Part shown: piece after piece, positions 8,417-17,447 of the stretch | Position numbering within the stretch: position 1 is the first letter of the stretch | Layout: each line of letters begins with the position of its first letter | Origin: Algoriphagus aquimarinus | GTDB lineage: Bacteria; Bacteroidota; Bacteroidia; Cytophagales; Cyclobacteriaceae | Assembly: GCF_007997215.1 (NCBI RefSeq) | Contig: NZ_VORW01000008.1 | Location: 62,001 to 126,000 of the forward strand | Length of the DNA stretch: 64,000 bases | Direction of reading: 5' to 3' | Notes under the pieces: generated by a model | Seen by the model: the letters and a program-made list of their open reading frames with translations, nothing else | Told to the model about the DNA's origin: nothing | The model's database searches: none | Position numbers and translations under genes: made by a program

Positions 8417-9772
8417 ATGAGTTCAAATCGCCATGTGGTCATCATCGGCAATGGAATAGCAGGAATTACCTGCGCTCGCCAGCTACGGAAGCTCGATGAT
8501 TCGGTCAGGATTACCGTGATTTCGGGTGAATCGAAATACTTTTTTTCCAGAACTGCACTTATGTATGTGTTCATGGGACACATGAAATTTGAGCACACTC
8601 AGCCTTATGAGAATTGGTTTTGGGAGAAAAACAAAATTGAACTGAAGGAAGCTTGGGTGAAATCGATCGACTTTACTGCAAAGAATCTTTTTTTCCAGTC
8701 TGGTGAAAACATGGTCTATGATGAGCTTGTGATTGCTACAGGTTCTAAGCCGAATAAGTTTGGCTGGCCAGGTGAGGATCTTCGAGGAGTTCAGGGGTTG
8801 TATTCCAAGCAGGATTTGGAGCTAATGGAGGAAAACACAGCGACCGGAGTAACCCGAGCTGTGATTGTGGGTGGAGGTTTGATTGGGATTGAGATGGCGG
8901 AAATGCTAGCTTATAAGAAGATTCCAGTGACTTTTCTAGTAAGAGAATCTGGCTTTTGGGACAATGTACTACCAAAAGAAGAATCCGAGTTAGTCAGTCG
9001 ACATATGCGTGAACACCACATTGATCTCCGACTAAATGAGGAGTTGCAGGAAATAATTTCCGATCCAAATGCCCGAGTGAAAGCTGTCCGTACCAAATCC
9101 GGTGAGGAGATTGAATGTCAATTCGTCGGACTTACCGCTGGAGTGACTCCAAGCATTGACTTTCTCCGAAATACAGAATTAGAACTGAACCGTGGGGTAA
9201 AAGTTGATTTTGGTTTTCAGACCAATATTCCAAATGTGTATTCCATAGGTGATTGCGCAGAATTTCATGAGGCGCCTGCTGCAGATCGCAAAGCTGTGGA
9301 GCAAGTTTGGTACACAGGAAGAATGCACGGGGAGACCATGGGTTATATTCTGGCCGGCAAAAAAGTTACTTACAAACCAGGTATTTGGTTTAATTCCGCC
9401 AAGTTCCTGGATATAGAATATCAAACTTACGGAACAGTACCTGCTAAGTGGGACACTGAAAAAGTGAAGTCCTTCTATTGGGAGCATACCAGCGGAAAAA
9501 TATCTTTCCGAATGCTAATGGATTTGCAAGGAAAGATTTTGGGCGTGAATAATTTCGGTTTTCGTCTTAGGCATGAGTTTTTCGATCAGGCAATCCGAGA
9601 AGCTTGGGATGCAGCCAAAGTGATTTCCAAACTTGATAAGGCCAATTTCGATCCTGAGTTCTTTGCACCTTACTATATAGAAATTCAAAAGGCTTTCAAG
9701 AGCCAATTCGGAGGGGACGTCAAAGTTTCCAAGAAAACATTTATCCAAAAACTATTCGGAGCAAGCGTATGA
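8417..9772 (+). CDS. NAD(P)/FAD-dependent oxidoreductase
   Basis: A 451-residue two-dinucleotide-binding flavoprotein. The FAD site is VVIIGNGIAGITCARQL (residues 6-22). The second site is AVIVGGGLIGIEMAEML (about 152-168). The distal FAD motif is IPNVYSIGDCAEF. No redox-active C-x-x-x-x-C disulfide is present, so it is closer to the ferredoxin/rubredoxin reductase and nitrite-reductase-type flavoprotein group than to thiol reductases. It is followed after 88 bases by a polytopic 4Fe-4S protein, a plausible electron partner. The substrate is unknown. Confidence 0.88.
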   Translation: MSSNRHVVIIGNGIAGITCARQLRKLDDSVRITVISGESKYFFSRTALMYVFMGHMKFEHTQPYENWFWEKNKIELKEAWVKSIDFTAKNLFFQSGENMVYDELVIATGSKPNKFGWPGEDLRGVQGLYSKQDLELMEENTATGVTRAVIVGGGLIGIEMAEMLAYKKIPVTFLVRESGFWDNVLPKEESELVSRHMREHHIDLRLNEELQEIISDPNARVKAVRTKSGEEIECQFVGLTAGVTPSIDFLRNTELELNRGVKVDFGFQTNIPNVYSIGDCAEFHEAPAADRKAVEQVWYTGRMHGETMGYILAGKKVTYKPGIWFNSAKFLDIEYQTYGTVPAKWDTEKVKSFYWEHTSGKISFRMLMDLQGKILGVNNFGFRLRHEFFDQAIREAWDAAKVISKLDKANFDPEFFAPYYIEIQKAFKSQFGGDVKVSKKTFIQKLFGASV

Positions 9773-9860
9773 AATCGAGCAAGACGATATTGTCAATAGT
9801 AGGGAATATTAATAGTCATGCGAGATTCCATGTGACCTATAAAAATAAAATTATATACGC

Positions 9861-11405
9861 ATGAAGTTAATTCAAAGTATAGGTATTCTGCTCTTTTTGG
9901 TAGGCTTGGCTGTTTTTACGGCAATGCCTTTTTTAGGCAATTACACACTTACAGAGGAACTGGTTTTGTCCAACACAAAGGATATCCATCAGGAGAAAAT
10001 GGCTGAAATTCTAGCGCCAATGTATGGTGAGACGTACTCTTCCAATTTCTCTTTCATTTCTACTTTCAAAGATAATTTCAACTCGTACAACGACGTGCTG
10101 AAGGATGAGGCAAAGTGGGATGAAGTGATCTGGGATGATTATAGTCTTCCGCTGGCACAAAGTTCCCTAAGTAGTCCTGTACGTGATAATCCTTGGCTAT
10201 TCTTTGGTTTGTCTATCGGACTCGCCGTGTTGGGAGGATTGATGTACAATCTTCCAAAGTATCAGGGCGAACCAGAAGGAATCAAAAACAACGGAATTTT
10301 CCATTCTGCTATGAAAAACCGTGGCTGGATGGGAATGATTACTGGAGCGTATTTGATTCTTTTCTACATCATTTTGTATTGGTTTCCTGCTTACATCGTA
10401 AATCAAATCTGGATGGTAACTCCGCTCAGCATGATCCTAAGCGGCAATCCTGCAAGTCAATGGTTTCTCTACGGTACGATTTACACCCTTGCAATCACCG
10501 TGATGGGCGTGCGGATGTTCCGAAAATATCGAGGAAATAAATATCAACAACTTCGCACGGCATCCGTGATGTTCTTTCAAACGGCCTTTGCTTTTCTGAT
10601 TCCAGAAATCCTCGTCTTGCTGAATCAACCTTATTTCGATTTCAAAAACATCTGGCCACTTGATTACGATTTCTTCTACGATTATCAGATCGATACTTTT
10701 TTGAGTTCGGGTGGAGTAGGGATGTTTATGTTGATTTGGGGTATTTTACTCATTGTCATTGGAGTACCGACTTTTACATATTTCTTTGGGAAGCGATGGT
10801 ATTGCTCATGGGTTTGCGGTTGTGGTGGTTTGGCAGAAACTCTTGGTGATCCATATCGTCAGCTTTCAGATAAGTCCGTGAAAGCATGGAAATATGAGCG
10901 AGTGATTATTCACAGCGTCTTAGTTTTGGCGGTGGTGATGACGGCTTTGACTATTGTTAATTACTTTTCTGGATTTGCGCTATTGGGGGATGTCACGAAC
11001 CAATTACATTCGTTTTATGGTTTTGCGATTGGTTCGGTCTTCGCTGGCGTAGTCGGAACAGGGTTTTATCCATTCATGGGCAACCGTGTTTGGTGTAGAT
11101 TTGGCTGTCCTTTGGCTGCGTATTTAGGCTTGGTTCAACGTTTCAAATCTAGATTCAGAATTACTACCAATGGAGGTCAGTGTATCTCTTGCGGCAATTG
11201 CTCTACGCATTGCGAAATGGGAATCGACGTTCGCTGGTACGCACAACGGGGTCAGGAAATTGTACGATCCAGCTGCGTGGGTTGTGGCGTTTGTTCTTCA
11301 GTTTGTCCTCGTGGCGTGCTGAAATTGGAGAATGGCTCTGAAGGAAACCGAATCAACGAAATGCCAATAATTATTGGAAATGATTCCATCAAGATAAATG
11401 CGTAA
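9861..11405 (+). CDS. Polytopic 4Fe-4S protein (NapH/NosR-like)
   Basis: A 514-residue membrane protein with about seven hydrophobic segments, the first at residues 5-27. A cytoplasm-side loop near 312-323 holds RWYCSWVCGCGG, and a later one holds RVWCRFGCPLAAYLG, the paired Cys motifs of NapH/NosR/CcoG-type proteins. The C-terminus has two ferredoxin-type clusters: CISCGNCSTHC (about 440-450) and CVGCGVCSSVCPRG (about 472-485). Such proteins move electrons between the quinone pool and partner enzymes. The adjacent FAD oxidoreductase is the likely partner. A long extracytoplasmic loop of about 80 residues after the first membrane segment is unusual. It ends at the base before the next ATG. 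Confidence 0.85.
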   Translation: MKLIQSIGILLFLVGLAVFTAMPFLGNYTLTEELVLSNTKDIHQEKMAEILAPMYGETYSSNFSFISTFKDNFNSYNDVLKDEAKWDEVIWDDYSLPLAQSSLSSPVRDNPWLFFGLSIGLAVLGGLMYNLPKYQGEPEGIKNNGIFHSAMKNRGWMGMITGAYLILFYIILYWFPAYIVNQIWMVTPLSMILSGNPASQWFLYGTIYTLAITVMGVRMFRKYRGNKYQQLRTASVMFFQTAFAFLIPEILVLLNQPYFDFKNIWPLDYDFFYDYQIDTFLSSGGVGMFMLIWGILLIVIGVPTFTYFFGKRWYCSWVCGCGGLAETLGDPYRQLSDKSVKAWKYERVIIHSVLVLAVVMTALTIVNYFSGFALLGDVTNQLHSFYGFAIGSVFAGVVGTGFYPFMGNRVWCRFGCPLAAYLGLVQRFKSRFRITTNGGQCISCGNCSTHCEMGIDVRWYAQRGQEIVRSSCVGCGVCSSVCPRGVLKLENGSEGNRINEMPIIIGNDSIKINA

Positions 11406-12872
11406 ATGATTCTCTTATATATTTTGATTGGGATTTATGCCCTGGGAATGCTGTTTATTTTCCTTTACAGCCTTGCTCAAGGGCATTTGCTTTTGAGCTT
11501 CCTTCGCTCAAAAAAGTATATGGGAAAAGTGGCTCATCAAGTCCCTGAGATTTGGCCGAAAGTCACCATCCAACTTCCCGTATTCAATGAATTGTATGTC
11601 GTGGATCGATTGATCGCGGCTGTTGCCAAAATGAATTATCCTTCGGATTTACTTGAAATCCAAGTTTTGGATGATAGTACTGATCAGACAGCTGAGTTGA
11701 TTCAAAAGAAAATTCATGAGTTTCCAGATATTAATTTCAAATACATACATCGCATAGATCGAACTGGCTATAAAGCAGGAGCTTTGAAAGAAGGTCTGGC
11801 GAAAGCAAGTGGAGAATTCATCGCGATTTTTGATGCGGATTTCGTCCCAGATCCTGATTTTTTGTTGAAAACGATTCCCTATTTCTCTTCAGAAAAAGTA
11901 GGAATGGTGCAAACTCGCTGGACGCATTTGAATAAAAATTATTCCTTGTTGACTCGCTTGCAGGCTTTTGCCTTGGATGCACATTTTCTGATCGAGCAAA
12001 TCGGCAGAAACAGCCAGCATGCCTTTATCAATTTCAATGGGACTGGCGGAATTTGGCGCAAGTCCTGTATCATCGATGCAGGAGACTGGCAAGACGATAC
12101 ACTGACAGAGGATTTGGATCTGAGTTATCGTGCGCAGCGCAAAGGCTGGGAGTTTGTATATAGGCCAGAAATCGAATCTCCGGCTGAGCTTCCTCCGATT
12201 ATGTCGGCAGTCAAGTCTCAGCAGTTTCGCTGGACAAAAGGAGGTGCCGAGTGTGCTGGAAAGCACGCAAAAGCAGTCTTGGGAGAGGATTTACCTTTCG
12301 GAATCAAGATCCACGCGATGGCTCATTTGTTTAACAGCAGCCTTTTCATTGCTATTCTATTAGTGAGTTTAAGTAGCATTGGCGTGTGGTGGGCAGGAGT
12401 TCAAGGTTTGATTTCAGACAATCTATTTAAAGTTGCAGGGCTGTTTATGATAGGTTTTGTGATCATCGCTGGTGTGTATTTGGTTGCTTATTTCTACGAG
12501 AAAAGAAGTTTCTGGAGAAGTCTATTTCAAGCCATTTACATGCTACCACTTTTTCTCTCTGTGTCAATGGGCTTGGCATTGCACAATGCACAGGCAGTTT
12601 GGGAAGGTCTTACTGGGAAAAAATCACCCTTTATCCGCACACCAAAATTCAATCTGGAAAGTGGTTCTGACCTAGAAAAAAATCATTATATCAAGTTCAA
12701 AATCCCGGTGACCACTTGGATGGAAGGAGTCTTGATGCTTGTCTTTTCAGCAATGGTTGGCCTTCATATTTATATGGGCACGTTCGAGATGTTGCCTTTT
12801 CACCTCATGCTTGCAGTAGGGTATGGACTAGTTTTCTTTTCTTCTTTCAAAGCCTACAGTTTAAGTAAATAA
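11406..12872 (+). CDS. Processive-type GT2 glycosyltransferase (cellulose-synthase-like)
   Basis: A 488-residue membrane glycosyltransferase. An N-terminal membrane segment (2-24) is followed by a GT2 domain with all catalytic elements: VLDDSTD (about 87-93), the metal-binding DAD (143-145), the TED base motif (233-235) and QQFRW (271-275), which is the Q-x-x-R-W motif of processive synthases. The C-terminal half has at least four membrane segments. The family transfers sugars from nucleotide-sugars to lipid or growing polymer acceptors; the donor cannot be told here. The ATG directly follows the stop of the Fe-S gene, and a second GT2 gene follows after 6 bases. Confidence 0.88.
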   Translation: MILLYILIGIYALGMLFIFLYSLAQGHLLLSFLRSKKYMGKVAHQVPEIWPKVTIQLPVFNELYVVDRLIAAVAKMNYPSDLLEIQVLDDSTDQTAELIQKKIHEFPDINFKYIHRIDRTGYKAGALKEGLAKASGEFIAIFDADFVPDPDFLLKTIPYFSSEKVGMVQTRWTHLNKNYSLLTRLQAFALDAHFLIEQIGRNSQHAFINFNGTGGIWRKSCIIDAGDWQDDTLTEDLDLSYRAQRKGWEFVYRPEIESPAELPPIMSAVKSQQFRWTKGGAECAGKHAKAVLGEDLPFGIKIHAMAHLFNSSLFIAILLVSLSSIGVWWAGVQGLISDNLFKVAGLFMIGFVIIAGVYLVAYFYEKRSFWRSLFQAIYMLPLFLSVSMGLALHNAQAVWEGLTGKKSPFIRTPKFNLESGSDLEKNHYIKFKIPVTTWMEGVLMLVFSAMVGLHIYMGTFEMLPFHLMLAVGYGLVFFSSFKAYSLSK

Positions 12873-12878
12873 GTTCTG

Positions 12879-13571
12879 ATGCATAATCCTCCAATTATTG
12901 ATGTAATCATCCCCGCATATAACGAGGAAAAGTCTATTCCTAAGGTAATTGGAGACATTCCGGCAATTGTGAGGAATATTGTAGTTGCGAATAATAACTC
13001 TACAGATACCACTGGGAAAGTGGCAGAAGCTGCTGGTGCAAAGGTGGTTTTCGAGCCTCAGAAAGGATATGGGAAAGCTTGTCTGACTGCGATGGATTGG
13101 ATCAAAAAACAGGAGATTCAGCCTGATATTGTCGTCTTTTTAGACGGTGATTACAGTGATTATCCAGAAGAGTTGTTGGATTTGATTCAGCCGATTTTGG
13201 ATGACAAAGCTGAGATGGTCATAGGATCAAGGGCATTGGGAGAGCGGGAATCTGGCTCGATGACTTTTCCGCAGGTATTTGGAAACTGGCTGGCAACTAC
13301 GATGATGAAATACATGCAAGGTGCCAAATTTTCGGATTTGGGGCCTTTTCGTGCGATTGTTTGGTCGAAGTTACTTGACCTAAAAATGATAGATCAGAAC
13401 TTCGGTTGGACGATAGAGATGCAGATCAAAGCGCATAAAGCTGGACTTCGTTACACGGAAGTGCCTGTGAATTACCGCAAGAGAATAGGAGTATCCAAAG
13501 TCAGCGGAACAGTAAAAGGAGTGTTTGGAGCTGGGTATAAGATTATTTATACGATTTTTAGATATTGGTAA
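12879..13571 (+). CDS. GT2 glycosyltransferase, dolichol/polyprenyl-phosphate type
   Basis: A 230-residue soluble GT-A glycosyltransferase of the DPG/DPM-synthase kind. It has an N-terminal DVIIPAYNEEKSIPKV, VVANNNSTDTT, then FLDGDYSDYPE with the D-x-D metal site, and GSRALGERESGSM. It lacks membrane segments. Relatives make polyprenyl-phosphate-linked glucose or mannose, which would feed the GT-C-like enzyme encoded at 15341. It sits 6 bases after the membrane GT2 gene, in the same operon. The substrate is inferred, not shown. Confidence 0.88.
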   Translation: MHNPPIIDVIIPAYNEEKSIPKVIGDIPAIVRNIVVANNNSTDTTGKVAEAAGAKVVFEPQKGYGKACLTAMDWIKKQEIQPDIVVFLDGDYSDYPEELLDLIQPILDDKAEMVIGSRALGERESGSMTFPQVFGNWLATTMMKYMQGAKFSDLGPFRAIVWSKLLDLKMIDQNFGWTIEMQIKAHKAGLRYTEVPVNYRKRIGVSKVSGTVKGVFGAGYKIIYTIFRYW

Positions 13572-13613
13572 GATTAGAGGTAAGTATCAAGACGCAAGTA
13601 ACAAGATTGTAAT

Positions 13614-14399
13614 ATGAATAGAGCGCTCGAATTTAAAAATTGGTCTGACGGAGGGAATAATTATGTTTTAAAAGCAAGTGCAAATAATAAATGGAGTGGT
13701 TTTCAGGATTCAGTTATTTCTAAGCTTTCCATAAAATTTGGGCTTAGCTTCAACATTGTTATTTGGACTGATTCAGATAGTGAAAGTGATTATTATTGTA
13801 TTCCATTTGAAGTATTGAAACATCTTTTTCTTGATGAGCATAAGACCACTGGCAAGTATCCTAATAGATGGACTGCAGTTATTCTTGATCATCAGTTCTT
13901 AATGCATAGCAATTCTAATCTCTCAATTGATATTTCTTCGTTCTATGGCTTACCATTGATTCAAGAGCCAAAATTTGATATAGAGGATGATTTTTATATT
14001 GAAAATGCCAAAGCGGAAATTAGTATCAGGTTAGGTCAATCAAAATTCCGAAAAGGAGTTTTAAAGAATTTTGGCAACAAGTGTGCGTTGACTGGTATTT
14101 CAGAGCAGGCATTATTAACAGCTAGCCATATTGTTCCATGGTCACATAAAAAGGAATTTAGAGGAGATATTTCGAATGGTATTTGCCTTTATATTGAAGT
14201 GGATGCACTCTTCGACAAGGGGTATATTTCATTTACAGATAATTTAGAAGTTATTGTTGCTTCCAATAGATCACATTTTTCAGAAGAGCTAAATAATAAG
14301 TTAGATAAACTTACAGGTAAAAGGCTTAGTCCTGCTAGGCTAAAGAAATTGAATTTAGAGTATTTATATTATCACAGAACTGTAATCTTCAAACAATGA
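13614..14399 (+). CDS. HNH_2-like nuclease-domain protein with altered motif
   Basis: A 261-residue protein. The N-terminal 130 residues are not recognised. Residues about 145-205 look like an HNH_2 domain: FGNKCALTGISEQALLTASHIVPW with His172, Asn188 in the ISNGICL segment, then VDALFDKGYISF. Relatives usually have His where this protein has Val196 (H-D-A-L-F-D pattern), so the last His of H-N-H seems to be missing and activity is doubtful. The gene is more AT-rich than its neighbours and splits a glycosyltransferase cluster, which suggests insertion. Proteins of this build are often free-standing restriction-like endonucleases. Confidence 0.7.
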   Translation: MNRALEFKNWSDGGNNYVLKASANNKWSGFQDSVISKLSIKFGLSFNIVIWTDSDSESDYYCIPFEVLKHLFLDEHKTTGKYPNRWTAVILDHQFLMHSNSNLSIDISSFYGLPLIQEPKFDIEDDFYIENAKAEISIRLGQSKFRKGVLKNFGNKCALTGISEQALLTASHIVPWSHKKEFRGDISNGICLYIEVDALFDKGYISFTDNLEVIVASNRSHFSEELNNKLDKLTGKRLSPARLKKLNLEYLYYHRTVIFKQ

Positions 14400-14465
14400 C
14401 TCGGTCAATCTAATCATCAAATTTGGATTGGAGGGATAACTGTGGATTTTAGTAATTTTAGACCT

Positions 14466-15344
14466 ATGAAAAATTTATTCATTCTTGGATTGGTTTTATT
14501 ATTCTTCTCCTCCTGCAATTCCACAGGCAGAAAAGCCATCGACGAGAAGCAATTCGCTTCGCATTGGTATCAGGATAGGGCGGAGATCAATGTGTTTGAC
14601 CTGAAGCAAATGCGCTATGGCGAAGTGCGAGAAGGAAAGGCTGTAATGATTTTTGTGACGGAGGATTTCTCTAAGCGCAAGCAAGTGAAGGTCGACGATG
14701 CTGATGCCGCAGGAAAGGGAGCGATAAAGGTGATGAAGCTGAACATGACACGTGATTTTGTAACGGGAGTGTATCCTTACCACACGATGTTGTCTGTTTT
14801 TACTCCAGTGTATGATTATATGAATTCTCCGAAAATCACTGCTTCTATGACCGAATGGTGTGGTCAGTCGTTTGCGCAGCTCAACTGGAAAAACAATAAG
14901 TACCAAGCCAAACTGTTCTCCTATTTCGAGTCCGAAGGTGATCAGGAATTATCCATTGGCGCTATGGCGGAAGATGAGATTTTCAACTTAATAAGATTGA
15001 ATCCTGACCTTGTGCCTACAGGTCACAAGAAGTTAATTCCTAGTTTGATTTATTACCGCTTCTCACATCTTCCACTCGATGCGGAAAGTGCCGTGATTTC
15101 AAAAAGAAAAACAGGTGAGAATCAGGCTGAAGTTGAAGTGATCTATGAAGAAATCGGAAGAAAGCTGCTAATCAAATATGTTGATGCATTCCCTTATGAA
15201 ATCATGTCTTGGCAGGAAACATTCACCAAAAAAGATGGCACTGAAGAAGTAACTACCGCAGTTCGGAAAAGTGTGCAAATGCTGGACTACTGGCGCAAAA
15301 ATGGGCTACAGGATGAATCGCTTCGCAAAGGCTTAGGGCTTTGA
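14466..15344 (+). CDS. Conserved lipoprotein, function unknown
   Basis: The start is set at the ATG at 14466 (292 residues) because it gives a clean lipoprotein signal, MKNLFILGLVLLFFSSC; a GTG eight codons upstream is less likely. The mature protein begins NSTGRKAIDEKQFASHWYQDRAEINVF and includes a MTEWCGQSFAQLNW segment. Similar proteins are sometimes labelled septum formation inhibitor Maf in Bacteroidota genomes; nothing here resembles the Maf pyrophosphatase, so that name is not used. It overlaps the next gene by 4 bases, so it belongs to the glycosyltransferase operon and may bind a glycan or lipid at the inner or outer membrane. Confidence 0.75.
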   Translation: MKNLFILGLVLLFFSSCNSTGRKAIDEKQFASHWYQDRAEINVFDLKQMRYGEVREGKAVMIFVTEDFSKRKQVKVDDADAAGKGAIKVMKLNMTRDFVTGVYPYHTMLSVFTPVYDYMNSPKITASMTEWCGQSFAQLNWKNNKYQAKLFSYFESEGDQELSIGAMAEDEIFNLIRLNPDLVPTGHKKLIPSLIYYRFSHLPLDAESAVISKRKTGENQAEVEVIYEEIGRKLLIKYVDAFPYEIMSWQETFTKKDGTEEVTTAVRKSVQMLDYWRKNGLQDESLRKGLGL

Positions 15345-16675
15345 GCAAGCAGCTTAATCGGCGATTAATTCCATTGATTTGGCTGGTTATGGCAGTCGGG
15401 TTTTTCTATTTGGCTTACTATATTCCTAGAGAAAATTTTTGGCTGTCTTTCACGATTTACAGCTTTCTTTTCGGAGGAATGCTTGTTCTTTATTTTTTGA
15501 GCGCACAGTTAAAATGGCAATGGATTTTTGTAGGGGGATTACTAATCCGACTTTCTTTACTGCTCGCAATTCCCAAATGGTCGGACGATTATCCGCGATT
15601 TCTATGGGATGGGGAACTTGTGCAGATGAGCGAAAATCCCTATTTGGAAACGCCCGAAGATTGGCTTCAAAATCATCCTGAAAGTGTAAGCCCTTATTTG
15701 GAGAATCTATTTGAGCTGATGAATTCCCCAGAGTATTTCTCGGTTTATCCGCCTTTGAATCAAGCTATATTTTATATCGCTGCTTGGGGCTCAAATCTTG
15801 ATACCAATAGCGGAATTCTAATATTACGAGCTATCCTCATTTTGGGAGAAATAGGAGTTTTCTTTGGTTTACTGAAGCTATTCGATCATTTTCAGCTTGC
15901 GGAAAAAAGGTTAATCCTTTATTGGTTGAATCCATTGGTGATTATGGAAATCACTGGCAATCTTCATTTTGAAGGCATGGTATTGTTGCTTTTGCTAGCT
16001 TCTGTGTATGCGCTGAGTAAGAATAGAAATATGATATCAGGAGAATTTTGGGGGCTTTCGATTGGGATGAAACTGTTGCCTTTGATGCTAATTCCTACGT
16101 TCTTTTCTTTAGAGAAAACCAGAAAATCCAAAGTTTTTTGGATAGGATCAGCCATTGCAATCATAGCGAGCTTTGGATGGCTTTTGATCGATAATTCCTG
16201 GGTTCATTTTCTACAAAGCTTAAAGCTATATCAAGGAAAGTTTGAGTTTAACGCTTCCATCTATTACTTACTTCGGGAAGTTGGCTTTTGGGTGAAAGGG
16301 TATAATGTCATCGGGGAAATTACTCCGATATTAAGCGGGATAACACTGGTGGGAATTCTATACTTTTCATGGAAAAGGAAGGCTCAGAACCTATTGCAGC
16401 TCACAGATCTCTGGGTGTTTATCTATTTGTTTTACCTGATGTTGCAGCCAGTAGTCCATCCTTGGTATCTGATTCCTGCTTTTGGCTTGAGTTTGTTTAC
16501 TGATAAAAAAGCCTTCCTTATTTGGACTTTCGCAGTGATATTTTCGTACCAAGCCTATGGTGATCCTAACTACCAAGAAAGCCCGGTTTTCCTTTTCTTA
16601 GAGTATTCCATTCTCGCCCTAGCTATTTACTGGGACTATTTTAAAACAACTACAAAATCACTCATACCTACATGA
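15341..16675 (+). CDS. GT-C-like polytopic glycosyltransferase (mannosyltransferase-like)
   Basis: A 444-residue integral membrane protein with about ten hydrophobic segments. The start is a TTG overlapping the previous stop (TTGA), giving MSKQLNRRLIPL; the next Met would remove part of the first membrane helix. The first large outside loop has W-S-D-D-Y-P-R-F-L-W-D-G, the acidic motif expected of GT-C enzymes that use polyprenyl-phosphate sugars, followed by NPYLETPEDW and a PPLNQAIFYIAAWG helix. It probably uses the lipid-linked sugar made by the GT2 enzyme at 12879. The acceptor is unknown. It overlaps the next gene by ATGA. Confidence 0.8.
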   Translation: MSKQLNRRLIPLIWLVMAVGFFYLAYYIPRENFWLSFTIYSFLFGGMLVLYFLSAQLKWQWIFVGGLLIRLSLLLAIPKWSDDYPRFLWDGELVQMSENPYLETPEDWLQNHPESVSPYLENLFELMNSPEYFSVYPPLNQAIFYIAAWGSNLDTNSGILILRAILILGEIGVFFGLLKLFDHFQLAEKRLILYWLNPLVIMEITGNLHFEGMVLLLLLASVYALSKNRNMISGEFWGLSIGMKLLPLMLIPTFFSLEKTRKSKVFWIGSAIAIIASFGWLLIDNSWVHFLQSLKLYQGKFEFNASIYYLLREVGFWVKGYNVIGEITPILSGITLVGILYFSWKRKAQNLLQLTDLWVFIYLFYLMLQPVVHPWYLIPAFGLSLFTDKKAFLIWTFAVIFSYQAYGDPNYQESPVFLFLEYSILALAIYWDYFKTTTKSLIPT

Positions 16676-17400
16676 ACTTTAGATTAGTCCAAATTTTTGC
16701 TTTATCACTTCTCATTTTCGAATGTTCTCCTAGCCCAGAAAAGCAGGCTCAAGAACTCATCGAAAAGTCAATCCAAGCACATCAACTTTCAAAGAAATGG
16801 GAGAATATTACGAGCATCAAGTTTAAAAAGATGACTCGGTTGCTGGATGAAAATGGAACGATAGAAAGTGAATCTGAGCAATGGGTAGAATTCCGTCTGA
16901 AACCTTATTTCGAAGCCAAACTGACTTGGACCAAGGATAGTATACTTCATGTTGTCAATTTCAACGGAAGTCGGACAAGCTATCAAATGGGCGAAAATGC
17001 TATTCAGAATGAAGGGTTTTTGAGGGCGAAAAGAGCTGAAATTGAAGCTGCGTATTTAGCTTTTGCGCAGCCATGGAAACTAATCGAAGAGAATGCTAAC
17101 TTATCTTATCAAGGTCAAAAGACACTTGAAGATGGTAAAACTGTCGAATCTGTCCGAGTAGATTATGGTCCTGATACGGATGTCTGGTGGTTTTACTTGG
17201 ATCCAATTTCCGCCAAAGTTGTCGCCAATGAACTCCATGCGAAAGATCATAAAAGCCTGATCGAAACTATTTCTTACGATGAGTCAACTGGTTTGCTTTT
17301 GGCAAAAGAGCGTAAGAGTTTTAGAATTGATGATGAAGGGAAAAAGCTGTTTTTGCGAGCAGAATATTTATATTCTGACTACCAAGTGACATTTGAATAG
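16672..17400 (+). CDS. Exported lipoprotein of unknown function, LolA/DUF6503-like
   Basis: A 242-residue protein with a lipoprotein-type signal (MNFRLVQIFALSLLIFEC). The mature part starts SPSPEKQAQELIEKSIQAHQ, a helix followed by alternating beta-strands ending in YLYSDYQVTFE, which resembles the beta half-barrel of LolA-type lipid carriers. It shares the A-x-x-[IL]-I-[ED]-K-[AS]-I-[EQ]-A-H motif with the next lipoprotein, so the two may be distant paralogues. The ATGA overlap with the GT-C gene points to co-translation. The ligand is unknown. Confidence 0.7.
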   Translation: MNFRLVQIFALSLLIFECSPSPEKQAQELIEKSIQAHQLSKKWENITSIKFKKMTRLLDENGTIESESEQWVEFRLKPYFEAKLTWTKDSILHVVNFNGSRTSYQMGENAIQNEGFLRAKRAEIEAAYLAFAQPWKLIEENANLSYQGQKTLEDGKTVESVRVDYGPDTDVWWFYLDPISAKVVANELHAKDHKSLIETISYDESTGLLLAKERKSFRIDDEGKKLFLRAEYLYSDYQVTFE

Positions 17401-17447
17401 ATGGAGCCTAGCTTCAACATGATTAAACTTATTAAAACTTAGAATTT

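Noticed and set aside
14466..15344. Maf septum formation inhibitor
   Set aside because: The protein is a lipoprotein without the Maf pyrophosphatase motifs.
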